Positions 1-7,947 of a DNA stretch of 64,000 nucleotides are shown here, piece after piece. The position numbers and the translations under genes are program-made. Where the stretch lies: positions 744,001 through 808,000 of the forward strand of contig NZ_NPKN01000001.1 in the NCBI RefSeq assembly GCF_008329435.1. Reading direction: 5' to 3'. Numbering within the stretch: the stretch's first letter is position 1; each line of letters starts with the position of its first letter. This DNA is from Rhodanobacter sp. T12-5. Lineage in GTDB: Bacteria; Pseudomonadota; Gammaproteobacteria; Xanthomonadales; Rhodanobacteraceae. The notes under the pieces were generated by a model, which saw only the letters and a list, made by a program, of their open reading frames with translations, made no database searches and was not told the origin of the DNA.

Positions 1-263
1 AGCCGCTGGGCGCGCTCGATCCGATCGTGCGGCACGAATTGCAGGACGAGCTCAAGATCATCTTCGATCAACTCGGCAAGACGGTGATCGTGGTCACCCA
101 CGACCTCGCCGAGGCCGTCTGGTTCGCCGACCGGCTGGTGCTGGTGCGCGGCGGCGCGGTGGTGCAGGACGGGCGCTTCGAGGATCTGCGCGACCGCCCG
201 GCGTCCGCCTTCGTCACCCATTTCGTGCAGGCGCAGCGCCGGCTGCCGGAGCGCTCGCCATGA
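1..263 (+). CDS. Osmoprotectant ABC transporter ATP-binding protein, 3' fragment
   Basis: The reading frame is open from base 3 and the gene begins outside the window. The visible residues start with PLGALDP, the D-loop that follows Walker B in ABC ATPases, and continue to the H-loop (VVTHD). This is therefore the last third of a nucleotide-binding domain. The stop codon overlaps the start of the next gene (ATGA, 260-263), so the two are translationally coupled. That partner is an osmoprotectant-type binding protein/permease fusion, which points to the OsmV/OpuCA-type ATPase energising uptake of glycine betaine, choline or a similar compatible solute. The substrate is inferred only from the partner. 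No CBS-domain tail follows the ATPase, unlike the longer OpuCA proteins. Confidence 0.85.
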   Translation, partial: PLGALDPIVRHELQDELKIIFDQLGKTVIVVTHDLAEAVWFADRLVLVRGGAVVQDGRFEDLRDRPASAFVTHFVQAQRRLPERSP

Positions 264-1741
264 AGCGGCTGCTGCTTGTTTGTGGCGTGCTGCTCCTGTT
301 GCCGGCATGGCTGCAGGCGGAGCCGGTACGCATCGGCTCCAAGCAGTTCACCGAGTCGGTGATCCTGGGCGAAGTGGCAAGGATCAGCGCGCGCGACGTT
401 GGGGTCGATGCGGTGCATGAGCGCGAGCTGGGCGGTACCAGCATCCTGTGGAGCGCGCTGCAGCACGGCGATATCGACGTCTATGCCGAATACACCGGCA
501 CGATCACCCACGAGCTGCTGAAGGGCGTGGCGCCGGACGCCGACATCGCCACCTTGCGCGCGAAACTCAAGCCGCTCGGCATCGGCATCACCGACTCGCT
601 CGGCTTCAACAACACCTACGCGATCGGCATGCGCGCCGATCGCGCGGCCCAGCTGCATATCCGCCGCATCTCCGACCTGCTGGCGCAGCCCGGGCTGCGC
701 TTCGGCTTCTCCAACGAGTTCATGGATCGCGCGGACGGCTGGCCGGGCCTGCGGCAGCGCTACGGGCTGCCACAGACGCAGGTGCGCGGCCTGGATCACA
801 CCTTGTCGTATCGCGCCGTCGCCAGCGGCGCCGTCGATGCGATCGACCTGTACAGCACCGACGCGGAGATTCCGTACTATCACCTGCGCACGCTGGAGGA
901 CGACCGGCATTATTTCCCGCGCTACGAAGCGGTGTACCTGTACCGGTTGTCGCTGGAACATAGCGCACCGGCCGTCGTGACGGCCCTGCGCCAGCTGGCC
1001 GGCCGCATCGACGAAGACGCGATGCGCCGCATGAATGCGCGGGTGAAACTGCAGGGCATCAAGGATGGCGTGGTGGCGGCCGACTTTCTCGGCGTGCGCG
1101 CGGACGCCGATGGCGTCGGTTTCTGGTCGCGCCTGCTCCAGCGCAGCGTGGAACACGTGAAGCTGGTGGTGCTCTCGCTGGGGCTGGCCATCGTGCTGGC
1201 GATCCCGCTGGGCATTCTCGCGGCGCGGCTGCAGCGGCTCGGCCAGGTGGTGCTCGGGCTCACCGGCATCCTGCAGACGGTGCCGTCGCTGGCGATGTTT
1301 GTGTTCATGATTCCGCTGTTCGGCATCGGCACGTGGCCGGCGGTGGCGGCGCTGTTCTTCTACAGCCTGCTGCCGATCGTGCGCAACACTTACGCCGGCC
1401 TGGTCGGCATCGCGCCGGAGCTGCGCGAATCCGCCGCCGCGCTCGGTCTTCCGCCCGGCGTGCGGCTGCGCGAAGTGGAGCTGCCGATGGCGATGCGCTC
1501 GATCCTGGCCGGCGTCAAGATCGCGGCGGTGATCAACGTCGGTACCGCCACGCTGGCCGCCTTGATCGGCGCAGGTGGTTACGGCCAGCCGATCCTCACC
1601 GGCATCCGCCTCGACGACATCGGCTTGATCCTGGAAGGCGCCGTGCCCGCCGCGTTGCTGGCGCTGCTGGTGCAGGGCGTGTTCGAAGGTATCGAACGCT
1701 GGCTCACGCCGCGCGGCCTGCGCATCGAGGCGCGGCTGTGA
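260..1741 (+). CDS. Osmoprotectant ABC transporter, substrate-binding/permease fusion
   Basis: 493 residues. Residues 1-21 form a signal peptide. About residues 22-275 are an OpuAC-type periplasmic binding domain (VRIGSKQFTES opening, EYTGT segment). From about residue 291 there is a binding-protein-dependent permease domain with several membrane segments and the EAA-like cytoplasmic loop (ELRESAAALGLPPG), which contacts the ATPase. The fusion puts the binding protein in front of the permease in one chain, as in some OpuB/Osm-type systems. It overlaps the upstream ATPase gene by four bases and so belongs to the same operon. Likely role: uptake of quaternary-amine osmoprotectants, choline or carnitine across the inner membrane. 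The exact ligand cannot be read from sequence. Confidence 0.9.
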   Translation: MKRLLLVCGVLLLLPAWLQAEPVRIGSKQFTESVILGEVARISARDVGVDAVHERELGGTSILWSALQHGDIDVYAEYTGTITHELLKGVAPDADIATLRAKLKPLGIGITDSLGFNNTYAIGMRADRAAQLHIRRISDLLAQPGLRFGFSNEFMDRADGWPGLRQRYGLPQTQVRGLDHTLSYRAVASGAVDAIDLYSTDAEIPYYHLRTLEDDRHYFPRYEAVYLYRLSLEHSAPAVVTALRQLAGRIDEDAMRRMNARVKLQGIKDGVVAADFLGVRADADGVGFWSRLLQRSVEHVKLVVLSLGLAIVLAIPLGILAARLQRLGQVVLGLTGILQTVPSLAMFVFMIPLFGIGTWPAVAALFFYSLLPIVRNTYAGLVGIAPELRESAAALGLPPGVRLREVELPMAMRSILAGVKIAAVINVGTATLAALIGAGGYGQPILTGIRLDDIGLILEGAVPAALLALLVQGVFEGIERWLTPRGLRIEARL

Positions 1742-1750
1742 TACCCGGCG

Positions 1751-3370
1751 TCAATCCGTGGCGTCCGCGGTGCGTTGAAACTTGCCGTCGAGCAGCAGCC
1801 ATGCGCACAGCGCGCTGAGCAGGGCGAGGCCGGCGGACAGCCACATCACCCAACGGAAACCGGCCACGAACGCGTTGCCGATCGCTTGCCGCAAGGCCGC
1901 CGCCGCGGCCGCCGGCGCATCGTGGGGAATCACGATGCCGGCCAGCTTGGCGCGTTGCTCCACTACGGCCGAGGCGACGCCGGCCGGCGGCGACAGCTGT
2001 GCGAGCGCTTCGTCGAGGCTGGCGTCGAACGCCGCCGTCAGCACGAGGCCGAACGCCGCGATCGCCAGCAAACCGGCCGCGCGCGACACCGCGTTGTTCA
2101 CCCCCGACGCGGTGCCGGCGAGCTCCGCGCCCACTGCGTTCATCACGGTGGTGGTCAGCGGCGCCACGGTGATGCTCATGCCCAGGCCGAGCACGCAGAT
2201 CGCCGGAAAAAATCCGGTCCAGTAGGCCGCGCCGGTCGACGGCAGGGTGAACAGCGCGAACCCGCACGCCGCGATGGCCGGACCGACCATCAGCGGCAGC
2301 TTCGAACCGAACACGTCGACCAGGCGGCCCGCCCAGCGCGACAGCAGGAACATGATCGCGATGAACGGCAGCAGCGCCGCGCCGGCCGCGGTGGCGCCGT
2401 AACCCTGCACCTGGATCAGGTTGAGCGGCAGGAAGAACAGCGCGCCGCCGAGCGCCGCGTACAGCAGCAGGGTCAGCAGGTTCGCGCCGGCGAAATCGCG
2501 CTGGCGAAACAGTGCCAGCGGCAGCATCGGCGCGTTGCCGCGCGCCTCGACCCGCACGAACACCACCAGCGCCAGCACACCGATCGTGGCAGCCAGCAGG
2601 ATCGGCGCGGCCGTCCAGCCGCGCGCCGGCGCCTCGATCAGCGCGAACACCACGCCGGCCAGTCCCAGCGTAACCAGCATCGCGCCAACCACGTCCACTG
2701 GCTGGCGTCGCGACGCGCCCATGCTTTCGGGCACCTTCATCGCGCAGACCACCAGCAATACCGCGCCGACCGGCACGTTCAGCAGAAACGCCCAGCGCCA
2801 CGAATAGTGTTCAATCAGAAAGCCGCCGATCACCGGCCCGACCGCCGCGGTGATACCGCTGAACGCCGACCACGTGCCGATCGCCGCGCCGCGTTCGGCC
2901 TGCGGGTAGGTGGCGCTGATCAGCGCGAGGCTGCCCGGCACCAGCAGCGCGGCGCCGATACCCTGCAGTGCGCGCGTAGCGATCAGTTGATTCACGTTGC
3001 CGGAAAGCGCGCAGCCGATCGAGGCCAGCGTAAACAGCGCCACGCCCAGCATGAACATGCGTCGGCGACCGAAGCGATCGCCGAGCGCGCCACCCACCAG
3101 CAACAGCGAGGCGAGGAACAGCGCATACGACTCCATCACCCACTGCGCATCGGCGGTGCTGGCATTCAGATCCCGCTGGAGGGCTGGCAGCGCCACGTTG
3201 ACCACGGTGCCGTCGACGAACGCCAGGCCGGAACCGATGATCGCCGCCACCAGCGTCCAGTGCCGCGACGAAGCCGGGCACGTTGTCCCCGCCTTGCCAC
3301 TCAGGATGACGGCGGAATCGCAAGGTGGTTTTCCGATATGGCTCATGGCGATCGCAATAGTGGAACGCAT
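1751..3370 (-). CDS. DHA2-family MFS drug-efflux transporter (EmrB/QacA type)
   Basis: 539 residues, the usual length of 14-helix drug:H+ antiporters. The first membrane segment contains AFVDGTVVNVALPAL, typical of the DHA2 family. Motif A (GDRFGRRRMF) follows helix 2, and the antiporter motif C region (GPVIGGF) is in helix 5. It ends 10 bases from the convergent osmoprotectant transporter. The first methionine gives an unusual polar 40-residue N-terminus; a second start at 3346 (MSHIG) is equally possible because neither has a clear ribosome binding site. No membrane-fusion partner of EmrA type is adjacent, so it probably acts alone in the inner membrane. The substrate is unknown. Confidence 0.88.
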   Translation of the reverse strand: MRSTIAIAMSHIGKPPCDSAVILSGKAGTTCPASSRHWTLVAAIIGSGLAFVDGTVVNVALPALQRDLNASTADAQWVMESYALFLASLLLVGGALGDRFGRRRMFMLGVALFTLASIGCALSGNVNQLIATRALQGIGAALLVPGSLALISATYPQAERGAAIGTWSAFSGITAAVGPVIGGFLIEHYSWRWAFLLNVPVGAVLLVVCAMKVPESMGASRRQPVDVVGAMLVTLGLAGVVFALIEAPARGWTAAPILLAATIGVLALVVFVRVEARGNAPMLPLALFRQRDFAGANLLTLLLYAALGGALFFLPLNLIQVQGYGATAAGAALLPFIAIMFLLSRWAGRLVDVFGSKLPLMVGPAIAACGFALFTLPSTGAAYWTGFFPAICVLGLGMSITVAPLTTTVMNAVGAELAGTASGVNNAVSRAAGLLAIAAFGLVLTAAFDASLDEALAQLSPPAGVASAVVEQRAKLAGIVIPHDAPAAAAAALRQAIGNAFVAGFRWVMWLSAGLALLSALCAWLLLDGKFQRTADATD

Positions 3371-3397
3371 CCAGGCTTAGCCACCCACACCCACTTG

Positions 3398-3420
3398 TAG
3401 GAGCGACTTCAGTCGCGATG
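3398..3420. repeat. REP element, GGAGCGACTTCAGTCGC family (single)
   Basis: TAGGAGCGACTTCAGTCGCG is a short palindrome-bearing unit that recurs at 11685-11757, 16809-16929 and 32954-33028. Here only one unit is present, between the MFS gene and the ABM monooxygenase gene. Confidence 0.8.
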
Positions 3421-3499
3421 CTCTTCGCCCGGAATCCCGTCCGCCCATCGCGTTTGAAGCGATGCCTGCAAGAAGCTGACGAGACATCCCTGCGGAGCG

Positions 3500-3814
3500 T
3501 CAGCCGGCTTCCGCAAACGCCGTGACAACGAAATGCTGCACCTGGGGCTCGAACTCCAGAAGGAAGTCCCGATCCTCAGGATAGTATTTGGCTTTGAGGA
3601 GCTCATCGCCCGCAAAGGCGCGGATGCTCTCCTCCGAGTCCCAACGCGTAACGGTCATGAAGTGCGTGAGCTCGGACTCGTCGCGTCGCAGCACGGCAAC
3701 GCTCAGGTTGCCGGGGACGGAACGGTAATCCGGAACGGCCCGTTGCTCCAGGAAGGCCTCATACGCATCGGCCTTCGAACGTGCGGTGACCCCATGCCAC
3801 ATGCGACAAATCAT
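3500..3814 (-). CDS. Antibiotic biosynthesis monooxygenase (ABM) domain protein
   Basis: 104 residues from the methionine at 3814, which is preceded by a good ribosome binding site (GGGAGGGTTCA before ATG); a longer frame starts at 3832. The protein is a single ferredoxin-like alpha/beta barrel of the ABM family: an opening MICRMWHGVT strand, the VPGNLSVAVLRRDE strand and the FMTVTRWDSEESIRAFAG segment with the conserved W-S-E-I-F pattern. Family members are cofactor-free monooxygenases or heme-degrading enzymes, but many are small stress proteins of unknown activity. It heads a run of small minus-strand accessory genes; no partner suggests a substrate. Confidence 0.75.
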   Translation of the reverse strand: MICRMWHGVTARSKADAYEAFLEQRAVPDYRSVPGNLSVAVLRRDESELTHFMTVTRWDSEESIRAFAGDELLKAKYYPEDRDFLLEFEPQVQHFVVTAFAEAG

Positions 3815-3881
3815 TGAACCCTCCCATGCCACTGAACGCCGGCGTCAAGCGGCGGCGCCGCGATCCGCCTTGACCGAAATG

Positions 3882-4277
3882 TCAGGTGACGGCTTCGACA
3901 AACACCGTCTGTGCGCCTTTTCTTTCGCAGGTGAGGTTGACCGTGCGACCGATGGCTCGCGTCCGATGCACCGTACCCGCCGGGATGACGACGCTTTGCC
4001 ATTCGGTGAGCTCGATACAGTTGCCGCCCGCGAGATCGATTTGCAGCGTGCCCGCCACCACCAGAAACAGCTCGTCGGAATCCGGATGCTGATGCCAGCG
4101 ATACTCGCCCTCGAACACCGCCAGCCGCATGCAGTCGGAGTTGACGTCGACCAGCACCTGGTTGCGGTAAGACTCGGTGACTTCGGCTTGTTCCGCGCGA
4201 ATGTCGATGACCGCCAAAGCGGGATGGCGTGCCATCTGCGCTGAATACTCCTGTGCGGAAGGGAATTGCGATGTCAT
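3882..4277 (-). CDS. Cupin-domain protein
   Basis: 131 residues from the ATG at 4277, which has GGAG at a proper distance; the open frame continues upstream to 4511 but that part has no coding character. The core is one small cupin barrel: the EYRWHQHPDSDELFLVVAG segment carries the first cupin motif (H-x-H, then E) and VVIPAGTVHRT the second (PxGxxH), so the usual metal ligands are present. The N-terminal part is typical of single-domain cupins annotated as possible mannose-6-phosphate isomerase-like or sensor proteins. No catalytic function can be named. It lies between the ABM and DUF1737 genes on the same strand. Confidence 0.75.
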   Translation of the reverse strand: MTSQFPSAQEYSAQMARHPALAVIDIRAEQAEVTESYRNQVLVDVNSDCMRLAVFEGEYRWHQHPDSDELFLVVAGTLQIDLAGGNCIELTEWQSVVIPAGTVHRTRAIGRTVNLTCERKGAQTVFVEAVT

Positions 4278-4356
4278 GTGGGTGCTCCAGTTCGCGGGCC
4301 AGCTCGCAACAAGGCACGCGCGTGAACAAACACAAGTGGCCACGGTGCCAAATTCA

Positions 4357-4566
4357 TCATGGCGCAGTGCTCGACGAATGATGTTTCGTGCCGGGCCAGA
4401 TGATGGCTTGCGCCAGGATGACCTGGTGGCCGTCGAACGTGGCTGCCGGCGGACCATAGAGTTCGTAGCCAAGCGCCAGCGCTTCGCTGACCCGGCGGCA
4501 GAAAGCCGCATCGTCCGGACCGGTCAATGCGCGATACACGGGCAGGTCGTTTGGCGGATGTTTCAT
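4357..4566 (-). CDS. DUF1737-type small protein
   Basis: 69 residues from the ATG at 4566 with an upstream GAGG; a longer frame to 4698 overlaps the next gene and is probably not translated. The pattern L-x-V-Y-R-A-L-T-G-x-D-D-x-x-F-C-x-R-V-x-E-A-L-x-x-G-Y-E-L-Y-G-x-P and the closing QAIIWPG are those of the DUF1737 family, small bacterial proteins of unknown function. It sits directly downstream of the glyoxalase-fold gene on the same strand, perhaps in one transcript. Confidence 0.7.
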   Translation of the reverse strand: MKHPPNDLPVYRALTGPDDAAFCRRVSEALALGYELYGPPAATFDGHQVILAQAIIWPGTKHHSSSTAP

Positions 4567-4639
4567 GGTGACCTCGACGGCGTTGATGGGTCCCGGACTC
4601 AAACCCCGCCGCATCGCGGCGGTCGGTCCGGGCGAATGG

Positions 4640-5035
4640 CTAGTCCGTTTTTCTTTCGCGTAGCTGCAACACGTTGCCTTCCGGGTCGTGTCCATCACAG
4701 ACGGTGGATTGCTGAAAGCGCCATTCTTGTCCAGGCGGATTCAGTTGGCCACCCAGCCTGGCTGCCGCCTCGCGAGATGCAGCGATGTCGGGCACGAAGA
4801 AGACGAGCTTGATGGGCGTTTCTGCGCGCCGCGCCGGTGGGCTTGCGATTTCGATGGATGACGCGATGGTCGGGGGAATGGCAAGAACAACCAGCTGAAA
4901 CGCCGGCGATTCAAGCACGACGTGGTTCGCTTCCGTGTGCGCCACGTCTAAGCCGATAGTGCCGGCGTAGAACTTGCTGACCAGCGAAATGTTCTTCGCA
5001 TAGATGACGGCGCCGGCCATAGCCTGACTGGACAT
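4640..5035 (-). CDS. VOC/glyoxalase-fold protein
   Basis: 131 residues with two beta-alpha-beta-beta-beta modules of the vicinal oxygen chelate superfamily: GAVIYAKNISLVSKFYAGTIGL at the start and KLVFFVPDIAASREAAARLGG in the second half, ending in the typical DPEGNVLQL strand. A GGGAG ribosome binding site precedes the ATG at 5035. Members are glyoxalases, dioxygenases or resistance proteins that bind small ligands. The usual N-terminal metal-binding histidine is not obvious (IYAKN), so catalysis is uncertain. Confidence 0.75.
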   Translation of the reverse strand: MSSQAMAGAVIYAKNISLVSKFYAGTIGLDVAHTEANHVVLESPAFQLVVLAIPPTIASSIEIASPPARRAETPIKLVFFVPDIAASREAAARLGGQLNPPGQEWRFQQSTVCDGHDPEGNVLQLRERKTD

Positions 5036-5122
5036 GGATGCTCCCTGTGTTGGATGCGCTCAAGGCGCGGAACGCGAGCTCTTGCTGGCTGGCACATCCG
5101 CGGAGAGCCGATCCGCGGCCTG

Positions 5123-5935
5123 TCATCGGCCATGCACGGGTGAAGATGGCTTGCGCCCACGGACGGAAATCATGGGCGGTTGGGAAAGGTCAAGCATTCC
5201 GGCGCGCACGTTCTCAAGGTGCTGCTCGATCTCGTCATCCGCGACTATGCCATGGCTCAGCAGATCGCTTCGTATCATCTTTATCGTGGCAATTTCCAAT
5301 GGTACGCATTCGGGCAGGGCGATCGGGAAATACGCCTCGGCCGCCATGTCCGCCAGGCCAGCTTCGCGAAACATCCGCGGCAGCTTTCGGCCGAAAGACA
5401 GGTCGGCGCCCCGATTCGACAACAGCGCCCGGAACCCCGATCTGATCCTGTTGGCCAGTTCCTGCTCGGCGCCGTATGGGTCGATGCAGCTCAAAGGCTG
5501 CAGTGCAGGATCGGCATCTTCGACCACCAGCCAGCCGCCGGGTTTCAGCGCGGAAATCATGTTGCGGAAGGCGCGCTCCCGTTCGGGTACGTGAACCAGG
5601 ACCAGCCGGGCGTGCACCAGATCAAACAACTCATCGGGCGGTGGGTCGCGGGCCACGTCATGCTTGCGCACTTCCACGTTGCGGGTCGCCGCCTCTTTCG
5701 CCCAGGAGTCGTCGATGTCGGTTGCCAGTACGCGACCGGCCTGCCCGACGCGCTCGGCGATCATCCGAGCCAGCGCAGGCCCTCCGGCACCGACCTCCCA
5801 GCAGCGCCATCCGGCAGTCATGCCACAGGCATCGAACTGACGAAGCGTGCCTGGATTGAACAGCGCCGACAGTGCCGTGAAACGCTGTGCCGCTTCCGTG
5901 TTCCGGTTTTCCAGCAGGTAATCAGTCTCGGACAT
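5123..5935 (-). CDS. SAM-dependent class I methyltransferase
   Basis: 270 residues from the methionine at 5935 (MSETDYLL), which has GAGGAAG directly upstream; two in-frame starts further out (5986, 6016) lack one. The Rossmann-like domain shows motif I (EVGAGGPALA), the acidic end of strand 2 (ATDID) binding the ribose, motif II-like DLVHARLVL, and the LKPGGWLVVED strand of motif III. The C-terminal helical part is variable, as in small-molecule methyltransferases. Closest in style to UbiE/tellurite-type enzymes, but the acceptor cannot be identified. It closes the minus-strand accessory block. Confidence 0.82.
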   Translation of the reverse strand: MSETDYLLENRNTEAAQRFTALSALFNPGTLRQFDACGMTAGWRCWEVGAGGPALARMIAERVGQAGRVLATDIDDSWAKEAATRNVEVRKHDVARDPPPDELFDLVHARLVLVHVPERERAFRNMISALKPGGWLVVEDADPALQPLSCIDPYGAEQELANRIRSGFRALLSNRGADLSFGRKLPRMFREAGLADMAAEAYFPIALPECVPLEIATIKMIRSDLLSHGIVADDEIEQHLENVRAGMLDLSQPPMISVRGRKPSSPVHGR

Positions 5936-6112
5936 CTCTTCCTCGGTTCGAGCGTCATGTTGCGAGTTAAACGAGCTGTTCGCCATGAATACACCATTTC
6001 GATATGGTCGATCCAACTAGGCCGGTTACAAGCAGTCTGACAAGGTAAAATGGGGGCGGAGAAAAATCGAATGGAATTAATTTCCTGCGCCCCTTTTTTT
6101 CCTCGCTTCCTC

Positions 6113-6544
6113 TTAGTTGATGATTTCACCCATGCCCGTTTCGATGCGACTTCTCAATTGCTGGATGAACCCCGGGTCGTAGGGTTCCCAGCTTTCAAGT
6201 TCGCCAATGATCTTTAAAGGAAAATCACTCCGGTATGACTGAGTTGGGTTGCCTGGGAACTTCTTGTTTGTGACATTCGGGTCATCTTCGAATTTTCCCG
6301 TCGGTGCAATGACATAAACTCGCGGCCTTCCATCACCCTTGGCCATTTCAGCAGCAAGACCAGCTCCCTTTGGCAAGGCTGTGAAATAGATGTGATTCAT
6401 CACAATCCTATCGTCGTAGTTGGATATGAAACCTGGAGTTAACAAATCGCCGACCGATAGGCTTGCCTTTGTACCGTGGTAGAACGGACCAGCCACCGAA
6501 TCGCAGTTTTCATGGGAGACGGGAATCCACTCGTCATCATGCAT
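6113..6544 (-). CDS. arr: NAD+-rifampin ADP-ribosyltransferase (Arr)
   Basis: 143 residues, the length of Arr enzymes. The family signature is complete: GPFYHGTKA near the start, LLTPGFISNY, NHIYFTALPKGAGLAAE, VYVIAPTG, FEDDPNVTNKKFPGNPT and SYRS. Arr enzymes transfer ADP-ribose from NAD+ to the C23 hydroxyl of rifampin and inactivate it. The gene is visibly less GC-rich than the chromosomal genes on either side, matching the cassette array that begins 860 bp further on. No attC site or ribosome binding site of ideal spacing is seen around it (GAGG lies 11 bases upstream). A transferred origin is likely, but a resident chromosomal arr is possible. Confidence 0.93.
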   Translation of the reverse strand: MHDDEWIPVSHENCDSVAGPFYHGTKASLSVGDLLTPGFISNYDDRIVMNHIYFTALPKGAGLAAEMAKGDGRPRVYVIAPTGKFEDDPNVTNKKFPGNPTQSYRSDFPLKIIGELESWEPYDPGFIQQLRSRIETGMGEIIN

Positions 6545-6648
6545 TATCCGGGTTACCTCACGCTTTCTGCCCTATCGACAGGGTGGCGATTCTAGTTCCC
6601 ACCTCGGGCCTTGTCGCAAGCCTCCGTGGCTGGTATAAATTCGTAGTG

Positions 6649-6677
6649 GGAGGCGCAATGCGCCTCCTTTCTTATTT
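6649..6677 (+). terminator. Rho-independent terminator-like hairpin
   Basis: The arms GGAGGCGCA and TGCGCCTCC are perfectly complementary and are followed on the plus strand by a T-rich stretch (TTTCTTATTTT). It stands between arr and the IS3 relic, with no plus-strand gene reading into it, so it may be a remnant of lost sequence. Confidence 0.5.
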
Positions 6678-6734
6678 TGGGTGCCACCACATCTTTCGTG
6701 GTGGACATTCAGGATCATCCGGTGCTTGGGTCAA

Positions 6735-6955
6735 GCGGTAGTTCGTGCCTGAGGGTCGCTATCTCCTGGCCGCGTGGCACGCCCGGCCCGAGAAAGCCTT
6801 CGTCTTGCCGGCCTGCAGTTCACGCCGTCGACGCCCAGAACCCCTGCACCCATGCCGATGTCGCGGATCACCTGACTGAGCTGCGCACCCGGGAGACGGG
6901 TCAGGGCGACGGCTTCGCGTGTGAGCTCGTCGTTGAACTTTCTTCGCTTGGACAT
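6735..6955 (-). pseudogene. IS3-family transposase OrfA remnant, frameshifted
   Basis: The minus strand opens with MSKRRKFNDELTREAVAL, the N-terminal helix-turn-helix of IS3 OrfA proteins. After GMGAGVLG the match moves to another frame (RRRRELQAGKTKAFSGR), then to a third (PRGQEIATLRHEL). These three pieces together give the usual OrfA order, so at least two indels have disrupted the gene. No OrfB (DDE domain) follows. The relic lies immediately downstream of the last glyoxalase cassette, where an attC site would be expected. Confidence 0.75.
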
Positions 6956-7002
6956 GACACTCTTTTTTTTGGCCATGATCGGCCTTCATGGAAGTGCCCG
7001 CA

Positions 7003-7392
7003 TCAACGGGGTAGAACCCCACTGACCATGACGTAATACCCATCAGGATCGCGCAGAGCGAATTCTCTGGTGCCCGTGTTGGGACTGACATTAGGCTCCT
7101 CCGCAAGCGCGGCTACAAGAGAGCATGCGCGAGACAGCGTCCCATCAAAATCATCCACGCGGAAAAAAAGAAGCAGCCCGTTACCAGGCTCCGCGCGTTC
7201 CGGACTGGCGAGGGATGGATGCTCGTGGTCTCCCCACCGATGAAGGCAGAGTAGGACGGTCCCGTCTGTGTCGATGATCTGCCCAAAATAGGCATGGGCC
7301 GGCTGCGCGGCAGGCAGCCCCAAAAGCGACTGATACCACGCGAAGCTGCGAGTAACGTCAGTGACACCGATGATTGTCCACAAGCGCTTCAT
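7003..7392 (-). CDS. Glyoxalase/bleomycin-resistance (VOC) cassette protein
   Basis: 129 residues. The protein shows the VOC opening (LWTIIGVTDVTRSFAWYQSLLGLP), a mid-chain GQIIDTDGTVLLCLHRWG strand with a histidine, and the closing FALRDPDGYYVMVSGV strand. Its ATG lies 14 bases after the GTTAGGC core of attC A, so it occupies the last recognisable cassette of the array; its own attC is missing and an IS3 relic lies downstream instead. VOC proteins are frequent integron cargo and can sequester or modify drugs or aldehydes. No specific substrate can be assigned. Confidence 0.8.
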   Translation of the reverse strand: MKRLWTIIGVTDVTRSFAWYQSLLGLPAAQPAHAYFGQIIDTDGTVLLCLHRWGDHEHPSLASPERAEPGNGLLLFFRVDDFDGTLSRACSLVAALAEEPNVSPNTGTREFALRDPDGYYVMVSGVLPR

Positions 7393-7405
7393 AGTTGGTT
7401 CTGCG

Positions 7406-7467
7406 GCCTAACGCTGGAGTTGAGCGGCGCGCGGCTATTCGCGCGTCCGCTTGGACGATTGGTTAGA
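7406..7467 (-). repeat. attC site A
   Basis: The site runs from GCCTAAC (7406-7412) to GGTTAGA (7461-7467), with inner arms GTTGAGCGG and CCGCTTGGAC and a GCGCGCGGC/GCGCGC stem between. Read on the minus strand it has R''-L''-L'-R' order, matching the gene direction. The stop codon of the upstream HEAT-like cassette gene lies inside it (7463-7465). Confidence 0.85.
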
Positions 7468-7942
7468 ACGACCGGCCGGGAACATCGCCCCGGTTGACGC
7501 TCCAAAATGTACTACCAGAATGTTTGCGGTCGACAAAGTAGTGATGGTTCTTGCTCGAGATTGCGTCTATGGCGGCGGCAGCGGCAGCGCGGGTCTTGGG
7601 ATCTGGGTGAACTTGCAGTGACGTGAGCTGGGGAATGACGTCGGGCCGCAGCGAGTACGCCAAGATTGAACAGGCATATTCCCGAACGATGTATGAGCGG
7701 TCGGACAGTGCTGATAGCGCGAGTGACACGACATCTTGACGCACCCGAGCATAACGAGGGAGCCAAAAAAGAATCCTGGCTCGACCGCTGCCTCGCCGTA
7801 TGAGTAGATATGCGCTCGCAAGCAAGGGAATTAAGGGCTCAAGGCCGTGCTGTTGAAACAAGCGATGCTCGGCCTGGCCAACGTCACCGCCCTTAACCTG
7901 GCTATACAGCGCTACAAGCTCATCAACTGTAGGCAGAGACAT
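7463..7942 (-). CDS. HEAT-repeat-like cassette protein of unknown function
   Basis: 159 residues from the ATG at 7942, eight bases after the attC B core; the open frame continues upstream through attC B but that part is not expected to be coding. About residues 65-130 look like two short helical repeats (VRQDVVSLALSALSDRS, then VREYACSILAYSLRP and TRAAAAAAIDAI) of HEAT/Armadillo type, usually a protein-binding scaffold. No signal peptide or membrane segment is seen. The TAA stop is part of attC A, typical of integron cassette genes. Function unknown. Confidence 0.65.
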   Translation of the reverse strand: MSLPTVDELVALYSQVKGGDVGQAEHRLFQQHGLEPLIPLLASAYLLIRRGSGRARILFWLPRYARVRQDVVSLALSALSDRSYIVREYACSILAYSLRPDVIPQLTSLQVHPDPKTRAAAAAAIDAISSKNHHYFVDRKHSGSTFWSVNRGDVPGRSF

Positions 7943-7947
7943 AAGAG

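Noticed and set aside
3811-4335. 174-codon frame overlapping the cupin gene
   Set aside because: Out of frame with the cupin motifs and lacking any recognisable pattern.
6463-6741. 92-codon plus-strand frame between arr and the IS3 relic
   Set aside because: It crosses the arr gene in antisense and a hairpin; no family pattern or ribosome binding site.
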